From Amphibacillus xylanus NBRC 15112 (GTDB taxonomy: Bacteria; Bacillota; Bacilli; Bacillales; Amphibacillaceae), in assembly GCF_000307165.1 (NCBI RefSeq), contig NC_018704.1, positions 310,001 to 374,000 of the forward strand: DNA of 64,000 nucleotides, given 5' to 3'. Shown in pieces: positions 56,949-64,000 of the stretch. Position 1 is the first letter of the stretch; every line of letters starts with the position of its first letter. The notes below the pieces were generated by a model that saw only the letters and a list, made by a program, of their open reading frames with translations, was not told the DNA's origin and searched no databases. Both the position numbers and the translations under genes were made by a program.

Positions 56949-57976
56949 AACAAGAAAAAAACACGTATATATTAGCAATCGAAACAAGCTGTGATGAGAC
57001 AGCTGCTGCCATTATTAAAAATGGAACAGAGATAGTAGCAAATGTTGTAGCGTCCCAAATAGAAAGTCACAAAAGATTTGGTGGCGTAGTACCCGAAATA
57101 GCCTCGAGACATCATGTTGAGCAAATGACTTATGTATTAGAAGAAACTTTTAATCAAGCAGAGTTAACTTTAGAAGAAATTGATGCGATTGCCGTAACTG
57201 AAGGCCCAGGATTAGTTGGTGCTTTATTAGTAGGTGTAAGTACAGCAAAAGCACTGGCATTTACTCATAATAAACCATTGATAGGCGTCCATCATATTGC
57301 TGGTCATATTTATGCTAACCGTCTAGTCGAGGAGTTTCAATTCCCATTACTGGCTTTAGTCGTCTCGGGTGGACATACAGAGTTGATCTTAATGAAAGAG
57401 CATGGACACTTTGAAGTGATTGGAGAGACAAGAGATGATGCTGCTGGTGAAGCCTATGATAAAGTAGCGCGAACAATGGATTTACCGTATCCAGGTGGAC
57501 CGGAAATTGATCGCCTTGCCCAATTAGGTGAGGATAACTTGAATTTCCCTAGAGCATGGTTAGAAGAAGATTCATTTGATTTTAGTTTTAGTGGATTAAA
57601 GTCAGCTGTTATTAACACGCTTCATAATGCCAATCAAAAAGGTATTGAACTAGATCGAAAAGATATCGCAGCAAGCTTTCAAGCAAGTGTTGTGGAAGTT
57701 CTAGTTGAAAAAACGTATAAAGCAGCTGAAAAGTATCAAGTTAAACACGTGATTGTTGCTGGTGGTGTTGCAGCAAATCAAGGTTTAAGAACAGCACTAA
57801 AAGAAAGATTCAATGATCAATTAATTAAATTATCAATCCCACCACTTGCTTTATGTACAGATAATGCAGCAATGATTGGTGCTGCCGCAATGATTGATTA
57901 TGAAAAAGGATTAAATACAGATTGGTCAATGAACGCAAATCCAGCCCTAGATTTAGAAATGTATGGTGCTCGCTAG
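56945..57976 (+). CDS. tsaD: tRNA t6A threonylcarbamoyltransferase TsaD
   Basis: TsaD (Gcp/YgjD) transfers the threonylcarbamoyl group to A37. The 343-residue protein has [20 protein letters not shown] (about 9-28), the metal-binding HHVEQM and [14 protein letters not shown], and [13 protein letters not shown], ending near [12 protein letters not shown] start at ATG 56945 with GGGTGAG upstream. The DnaA-box cluster follows immediately. Confidence 0.95.
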   Translation: MKQEKNTYILAIETSCDETAAAIIKNGTEIVANVVASQIESHKRFGGVVPEIASRHHVEQMTYVLEETFNQAELTLEEIDAIAVTEGPGLVGALLVGVSTAKALAFTHNKPLIGVHHIAGHIYANRLVEEFQFPLLALVVSGGHTELILMKEHGHFEVIGETRDDAAGEAYDKVARTMDLPYPGGPEIDRLAQLGEDNLNFPRAWLEEDSFDFSFSGLKSAVINTLHNANQKGIELDRKDIAASFQASVVEVLVEKTYKAAEKYQVKHVIVAGGVAANQGLRTALKERFNDQLIKLSIPPLALCTDNAAMIGAAAMIDYEKGLNTDWSMNANPALDLEMYGAR

Positions 57977-57983
57977 GTATGAA

Positions 57984-58145
57984 TTATACACAAGTTATCT
58001 ACAGGTATGTGCATAACTCTTTCAAAGTCAGATCTATTAATAACTAATCTGTGCACATAATCAGTGGATAACTAATGAAAAATCTGTGGATAATGTTGAT
58101 AACTATGTTAATGTATTGAATTATCAAGGCTGAAATTGTGGATAA
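57984..58145. promoter_or_regulatory. Cluster of DnaA boxes
   Basis: Seven sites in 162 bases. Perfect TTATNCACA: 57984-57992 (+), 58008-58016 (-), 58085-58093 (-), 58137-58145 (-). One mismatch: 57995-58003 (+), 58063-58071 (-), 58095-58103 (-). It lies between tsaD and the ABC-F gene, the same place as a reported B. subtilis DnaA-box cluster (gcp-ydiF). Probably titrates DnaA; no origin features are seen. Confidence 0.8.
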
Positions 58146-58149
58146 AATA

Positions 58150-58204
58150 AAAAGAGATTATTTGAAGGTGATGAATGAATAATGACCTTCAAATAATCTC
58201 TTTT
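58150..58204. terminator. Bidirectional terminator between tsaD and ydiF
   Basis: Perfect 20-bp stem (58150-58169 with 58185-58204), 15-base loop, with A and T runs outside. Serves convergent tsaD and ydiF. Confidence 0.9.
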
Positions 58205-58210
58205 TTAGTT

Positions 58211-60148
58211 TTAAATTTCTGAATGCTCATGTAAAGCTTCCCACTCTTGCATGAGTTCTTCAATCTTATCAGTTAATTCTTGATTAGCGGTAGTTAGTTC
58301 TAATGCTTTTTCATGATCCTGATAAACTTCAGGTTTGATAAGCTCTAACTCATTTTCAGCAATTTTTTCTTCTAATGCTTCAATTTCTATCTCAATTTCT
58401 TCGATCCGTCTTAATCGTTTGCGTTCTAATTGCTTTCGCTGCTTTTCTTCATGGTAATTAGTCTTTGGTTCAGGTGTTACCGATTTTGTGTTAACTTTTT
58501 CTTGATTTAATGCTTCTATTTCTTCTTGTTCTTGTTTTTTCGATACATAGTAATCATAATCACCTAAGTATACTGTTATGCCATCATGACTTAATTCATA
58601 AACATGTGTTGCAATCTCGTTAATAAAGTATCGATCGTGAGAAACAAAAATAATTGTACCAGGGAAATCAATTAGTGCAGCTTCTAAGATTTCTTTACTC
58701 GTTAAGTCTAAATGGTTTGTCGGCTCATCAAGAATAAGCAAATTAGATTGCTTCATCATCAGCTTTGCTAATGCTAGACGTGCTTTTTCTCCACCACTTA
58801 ATGTCGCGACAGGGCTAAGTACGTCTTCACCAGAAAATAAGAAATTCCCTAAAACAGTCCGAATCTCTTGTTCATTTACGTGCGGGAACTCATCCCATAA
58901 TTCCATCAGTACTGTTTTTCGTGAATCAAGCCTTGCAAGCTCCTGATCGTAATAGCCTACTTCAACATTGGTCCCAAAAGTTAATGAACCAGTAGTTGCT
59001 TGATGCTCTGAAATTAATGTTTTTAACAATGTTGTCTTACCGACACCATTAGGACCCACTAGAGCAATACGATCCTGGCGGTTAACAGTAAAGTTCAAGT
59101 TAGAAAAAATATTTTTTTCCTCATTAGGATATCTAAATGATAAGTTCTCTACCTTTAACACATTATTACCACTGCGCTGTTTTATATCAAAGCTAAATGA
59201 AGCCTGTCCCTCTTCACCTTTAGGCTTATCTAATCGATTCATTTTTTCCAGCTGTTTACGTCTACTTTGTGCTCTTTTTGTCGTTGATGCTCTCACTAAG
59301 TTGCGCTGAACAAACTCTTCCATACGCTGAATCTCAGACTGTTGTTTTTCATATGCTTTAAATTCACGCTCATAATCGAGTGCTTTTTGTTCTAAGTATT
59401 TTGTATAATTTCCGTGATATTTTTTCGACTGTTGATGTGCAATTTCATATATAATATCAACTGTATGATCAAGGAAATAACGGTCGTGAGATACAATGAC
59501 GATAGCACCATGGTAACTACGTAAAAATTGCTCTAACCATGATAATGTAGTAATATCTAAATGGTTTGTCGGTTCGTCTAATATTAATAAATCAGGTTTA
59601 GATAACAATAGCTTTGCTAAAGCAAGACGAGTCTTTTGCCCGCCACTTAATTCATATATTGGCGTATTAAAATCAAAATCTGCAAAATTTAAGCCATTTA
59701 AAATCGTTTTTATGTCAGATTCATATTGATAGCCGCCATTATCTTTAAAACTTTGTAGTCTATTATCATATTGATTAAGTAATTGTTGATAACGTGATGG
59801 ATCATTTAATAAATCAGGATCACCCATTTTTGCTTCCATTTCACGTAAAGCTTTTTCTTCTTCAATTAACTCATTAAAGACACTCTTCATCTCATTCCAG
59901 ATTGTCTCTTTTGTTTCAAGTCCCGTATGTTGATCTAAGTAACCCATCGTGACATCTTTTGAACGATGAATTGTTCCTTCATCATAGGGCAAAATACCGG
60001 CGATAATTTTTAGTAATGTTGATTTACCAGATCCGTTTCGGCCAACTATAGCAATTCTATCATTGGCCTTCACTTCTAACTTAATATTGTTTAAAATAGT
60101 TTCAGCACCAAATCGTTTTACTAATTGGTTAATTTGTAATAAAATCAT
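58211..60148 (-). CDS. ydiF: ABC-F ATPase YdiF
   Basis: ABC-F proteins act on the ribosome E site and assist stalled translation or resist antibiotics; they have no membrane part. The 645-residue protein has two ATPase domains: GRNGSGKST, LSGGQKTRLALAKLL and LLILDEPTNHLD in the first; GPNGVGKTT, LSGGEKARLALAKLM and LLILDEPTNHLD in the second. The linker has FVQRNLVRASTTKRAQSRRK. A charged coiled-coil tail (about 545-640) matches YdiF. AGGTGA precedes ATG. Its position between tsaD and rex is conserved. Confidence 0.92.
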   Translation of the reverse strand: MILLQINQLVKRFGAETILNNIKLEVKANDRIAIVGRNGSGKSTLLKIIAGILPYDEGTIHRSKDVTMGYLDQHTGLETKETIWNEMKSVFNELIEEEKALREMEAKMGDPDLLNDPSRYQQLLNQYDNRLQSFKDNGGYQYESDIKTILNGLNFADFDFNTPIYELSGGQKTRLALAKLLLSKPDLLILDEPTNHLDITTLSWLEQFLRSYHGAIVIVSHDRYFLDHTVDIIYEIAHQQSKKYHGNYTKYLEQKALDYEREFKAYEKQQSEIQRMEEFVQRNLVRASTTKRAQSRRKQLEKMNRLDKPKGEEGQASFSFDIKQRSGNNVLKVENLSFRYPNEEKNIFSNLNFTVNRQDRIALVGPNGVGKTTLLKTLISEHQATTGSLTFGTNVEVGYYDQELARLDSRKTVLMELWDEFPHVNEQEIRTVLGNFLFSGEDVLSPVATLSGGEKARLALAKLMMKQSNLLILDEPTNHLDLTSKEILEAALIDFPGTIIFVSHDRYFINEIATHVYELSHDGITVYLGDYDYYVSKKQEQEEIEALNQEKVNTKSVTPEPKTNYHEEKQRKQLERKRLRRIEEIEIEIEALEEKIAENELELIKPEVYQDHEKALELTTANQELTDKIEELMQEWEALHEHSEI

Positions 60149-60322
60149 AGCAATTCACCTCATCTATCTCAATTTATCGTATCATTTGCTGAAAGAGTAA
60201 GCAAAATCTATGTAATAATAAAAAATAATTTTATAAGACTTTCGATCAATAATTTGTTACACTAATTATAGAGACTATGATCAACAGTGAACAAAGATTA
60301 TATTAAAGAAGGAGTCTAAGTA

Positions 60323-60967
60323 ATGGAAATTAATAACAATATCCCTCAAGCTACGGCAAAAAGATTACCGTTATACTATCGTTTTCTTAATAATCTTCAT
60401 CTACAGGGTAAAACAAGAGTATCATCTAAAGAATTAAGCGAAGCAGTTAAAGTTGACTCGGCAACAATTAGACGAGACTTTTCCTATTTCGGTGCTTTAG
60501 GAAGAAAGGGTTATGGTTATAACGTTGAGTACTTATTAGAATTTTTCCGTAAGACATTAAATCAAGACAATGAATCAAATGTCGCTTTAATCGGGGTCGG
60601 AAACTTAGGTACTGCATTTTTACACTACAATTTTTCAAAAAGCAATAATACGAAAATTGCTAAAGCATATGATGCTAATCCTGATTTAATCGGTAAAGAG
60701 GTTGGTCATGTAATGGTAGAAGATGTTGAAAAGTTAGACCAATCACTATCCGAATCCGACATTGACGTAGCCATATTAACTGTTCCTGGACATGTAGCAC
60801 AAAGTGTTACTGACGTAATAGTTAAAGCAGGCGTAAAAGGAATATTGAACTTTACTCCTGCGCGACTTACAGTTCCTGCAGATGTTCGCGTCCATCATAT
60901 TGATTTAACAGTGGAGCTTCAATCACTACTTTATTTTGTTGAACATTATCCACTTGAAAAGAAATAA
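60323..60967 (+). CDS. rex: Redox-sensing repressor Rex
   Basis: Rex senses NADH/NAD and represses fermentation and respiration genes. The 214-residue protein has a winged-helix domain (about 5-75; [20 protein letters not shown]) and a Rossmann domain with GVGNLGTAF (about 91-99) and a C-terminal helix ([14 protein letters not shown]) that swaps between subunits. GAAGGAG precedes ATG. No TTGTGA-N6-TCACAA operator was seen in its own upstream region. The moaC and tat genes that surround rex in B. subtilis are absent. Confidence 0.94.
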   Translation: MEINNNIPQATAKRLPLYYRFLNNLHLQGKTRVSSKELSEAVKVDSATIRRDFSYFGALGRKGYGYNVEYLLEFFRKTLNQDNESNVALIGVGNLGTAFLHYNFSKSNNTKIAKAYDANPDLIGKEVGHVMVEDVEKLDQSLSESDIDVAILTVPGHVAQSVTDVIVKAGVKGILNFTPARLTVPADVRVHHIDLTVELQSLLYFVEHYPLEKK

Positions 60968-60996
60968 ACAACAAGTCCTATGCTTGTTGTTTATTT
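60962..60996. terminator. Bidirectional terminator between rex and ydiK
   Basis: AAATAAACAACAAG pairs perfectly with CTTGTTGTTTATTT (14 bp), 7-base loop and T-run. It overlaps the ydiK stop. Confidence 0.88.
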
Positions 60997-61194
60997 TTTT
61001 TGATTTCGCTTAATTTTTAAATAAAATTGCAATAATCGAATCCCTATTCCTACTTCTAGCGTTGCTAGAACGCTTAAAAATAGCGTTAAAGGATCGAGAA
61101 CTGTTTCAGTAATAGAATGGTAAGCAAAATAAATAAATAATGCTCCCATAATAAAATGAAACATTGCCCCCCTTAATGGTGAAACAATTCGCAT
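60991..61194 (-). CDS. ydiK: YdiK-like small membrane protein (DUF4305)
   Basis: The 67-residue protein has two hydrophobic helices (about 11-28 and 37-58), with a basic C-terminus KIKRNQKK. GAMFHFIMGALFIYFA resembles YdiK/DUF4305. It lies 15 bases after the CPBP gene, as ydiK-ydiL in Bacillus. Function unknown. Confidence 0.75.
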   Translation of the reverse strand: MRIVSPLRGAMFHFIMGALFIYFAYHSITETVLDPLTLFLSVLATLEVGIGIRLLQFYLKIKRNQKK

Positions 61195-61209
61195 AACTAG
61201 ATTATCCTC

Positions 61210-61905
61210 CTATAAAAACATCTGAATAAAGTTGACTTGTTCAATAACATTTGGTGGTAATGTCAGTTGCACAATGACAACAAATGTATTCATCAAGACG
61301 TGTGCCATTATCGGCACAATAATTCGCTTTGATTTTACATATACAAATGCAAACACAAAAGCCATTATAAAGTAAAGGTGAATGTGGGTAAAGTCGTTAT
61401 GTATAACTGCGAAAATTAATCCAGAAATGACCCCAGCAATCCAAAAGTTTGAGCGTTTATAGAGCTCACCGAAGATAATTTTTCGAAAGATAATTTCTTC
61501 AAGAATCGGACCGACGATTGCTACGATGATAATGAAGATCGGATAAGCACGAGCAATTTCCATAATCTGAGCTGTATTTTGTGATTGTTCAACAGACCCA
61601 AATATTAGCATATACAGTAAGTTACCTAGCGCTTGACCAAATAGTGCCATAAAGAATCCTATTACAATCCAAACAAAAGTCATCGTATCACTAGAACGAC
61701 TTTGATCACTTATTTGATCTTTCTTATTCAATAGAAGAATTGACACAAATACGGCAACTAAAAAGATAAATACCTGCCAGTTCATTATAATCTGATTATG
61801 ACTATCTGCATCAAGGTCAAAAGGTAGTAATAATTTTGCTACAAGTACCGGAGATAACTGGGCAAATAGATAAGTAAAGATAATTCCCAAATAACGTTTA
61901 GTCAT
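61210..61905 (-). CDS. ydiL: CPBP-family intramembrane protease YdiL
   Basis: CPBP (Abi/Rce1-like) proteins are membrane metalloproteases. The 231-residue protein has about seven helices and the motifs EEIIFRKIIFGELYKR (about 133-148), FAVIHND with His, and MAHVLMNTF near the end. Start ATG 61905 follows AAGGAAGGAG; the frame extends 10 codons upstream without a site. It is first of a minus-strand pair with ydiK. Substrate unknown. Confidence 0.88.
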   Translation of the reverse strand: MTKRYLGIIFTYLFAQLSPVLVAKLLLPFDLDADSHNQIIMNWQVFIFLVAVFVSILLLNKKDQISDQSRSSDTMTFVWIVIGFFMALFGQALGNLLYMLIFGSVEQSQNTAQIMEIARAYPIFIIIVAIVGPILEEIIFRKIIFGELYKRSNFWIAGVISGLIFAVIHNDFTHIHLYFIMAFVFAFVYVKSKRIIVPIMAHVLMNTFVVIVQLTLPPNVIEQVNFIQMFL

Positions 61906-62047
61906 AGATATACTCCTTCCTTTCAAAAACACCAATATACGTATTCTAACACAAAATAACTAGACAATTAACACCAACATGTTATAAGTAAAATTAATTA
62001 ATAAAAAAATTATCACTTTGCTTGCATATTGAAAATAAATTTATTAT

Positions 62048-62087
62048 TATAATAGTGGTGTTAGCACTCAATGTTGGCGAGTGCTAA
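62048..62087 (+). promoter_or_regulatory. groESL promoter and CIRCE operator
   Basis: TATAAT at 62048-62053. The perfect CIRCE inverted repeat has half-sites TTAGCACTC (62061-62069) and GAGTGCTAA (62079-62087) with a 9-base spacer. HrcA should repress groESL here. The -35 is weak (TTGCAT at 62022 is 20 bases from -10). No CtsR site noted. Confidence 0.93.
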
Positions 62088-62121
62088 AAAACGTTTAATT
62101 CAATGGAGGAGGGTTTTTAGT

Positions 62122-62406
62122 ATGTTAAAACCATTAGGAGATCGTATCATTATTGAACTTGTAGAAGAAGAAGAAAAAACAGCAAGTGGTATTGTGTTAC
62201 CTGACACAGCAAAGGAAAAGCCACAACAAGGCCGAGTAGTTTCAGTTGGATCAGGTCGAGTAGCAGATAACGGTTCCAAAATTACTCCAGAAGTAGAAGA
62301 AGGGAACCTTGTTATTTTTGCTAAATATGCAGGTACAGAATTAAAGTATGAAGGTAAAGATTACTTAATTCTACGTGAAGATGATATTTTAGCTGTAATT
62401 GGATAA
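62122..62406 (+). CDS. groES: Co-chaperonin GroES
   Basis: GroES caps the GroEL cage during folding. The 94-residue protein starts [20 protein letters not shown], then [16 protein letters not shown] (mobile loop, about 22-37), ending DILAVIG; length typical. The ATG at 62122 follows GGAGGAGGG; an upstream in-frame ATG at 62071 lies inside CIRCE and is excluded. Confidence 0.97.
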   Translation: MLKPLGDRIIIELVEEEEKTASGIVLPDTAKEKPQQGRVVSVGSGRVADNGSKITPEVEEGNLVIFAKYAGTELKYEGKDYLILREDDILAVIG

Positions 62407-62440
62407 TTAAAAGCAGATTAAATAAATACTTAGTTAATAG

Positions 62441-64000
<1,560 letters not shown>

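Noticed and set aside
62071-62121. GroES start at upstream ATG 62071
   Set aside because: It lies within the CIRCE operator; GGAGGAGGG is properly placed for 62122.

Overview
The window is chromosomal DNA of a low-GC Firmicute of the family Bacillaceae. Four long blocks follow the Bacillus subtilis gene order: ydcA-acpS-nnrD-ydcC-alr-ndoAI-ndoA, then rsbRSTUVW-sigB-rsbX-tex, then sprT-tRNA genes-rRNA operon, then thiL-tsaE-tsaB-rimI-tsaD-ydiF-rex-ydiK-ydiL-groES-groEL. Purine-rich ribosome binding sites, frequent TTG and GTG starts, CIRCE, sigma-B and TPP-riboswitch control fit this. The sequence alone does not fix the genus; a halophilic or alkaliphilic relative (Amphibacillus/Gracilibacillus type) would be my guess. 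The stretch is nearly all core genome, with one insertion sequence and several small repeats as accessory DNA.

Layout. 1-2.8 kb: end of a signal peptidase, then a TPP riboswitch driving thiD-thiM-thiE. 2.8-9.9 kb: small membrane protein, ddl, a DUF4349 lipoprotein, argF behind tandem ArgR-like boxes, murB, a gene remnant, trhO, a conserved unknown and elaA. 9.9-13.5 kb: secretion-stress module, htrA divergent from cssRS. 13.5-19.3 kb: typA and the phosphate operon pstSCAB. 19.3-30.5 kb: ABC exporter, HD hydrolase, a CapA gene broken by one amber codon, DUF368 transporter, GNAT, MarR regulator, a glutaredoxin-like gene behind a sigma-B-type promoter, yppG, an esterase, degV and cshA.

30.6-32.6 kb: an IS110-family element. 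It lies inside a Bacillaceae palindromic repeat whose two halves can be rejoined by eye. The region upstream of its transposase folds into two guide-bearing loops, as expected for a bridge RNA. One loop carries an 11-nt segment exactly complementary to the element's own end. This is the most interesting object in the window.

32.6-47.6 kb: rhomboid protease, acpS, nnr, lipoprotein, alr, the MazEF-type ndoAI/ndoA pair, the complete stressosome/sigma-B operon with its internal sigma-B promoter, tex, arcC and sprT. 47.6-54.3 kb: seven tRNA genes in two groups, then tRNA-Gly, tRNA-Ile, 16S, 23S, 5S, tRNA-fMet and a second tRNA-Asp. The tRNA-Leu(GAG) carries an intact, empty ICEBs1-type attB core. 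The 16S-23S spacer holds a folded element of about 130 nt. 54.4-64.0 kb: thiL and the t6A genes tsaE-tsaB-rimI-tsaD, a dense DnaA-box cluster, an ABC-F protein, rex, ydiK, ydiL, and groES-groEL under CIRCE; groEL runs off the end.

The genes cover thiamine salvage and activation (thiDME, thiL), cell-wall precursors (ddl, murB, alr), translation and tRNA modification (typA, trhO, tsaBDE, ABC-F), phosphate uptake, general stress (sigma-B, CssRS, GroE) and arginine/carbamoyl-phosphate metabolism (argF, arcC). Every promoter, operator, terminator and RNA fold below was read by eye, not computed.
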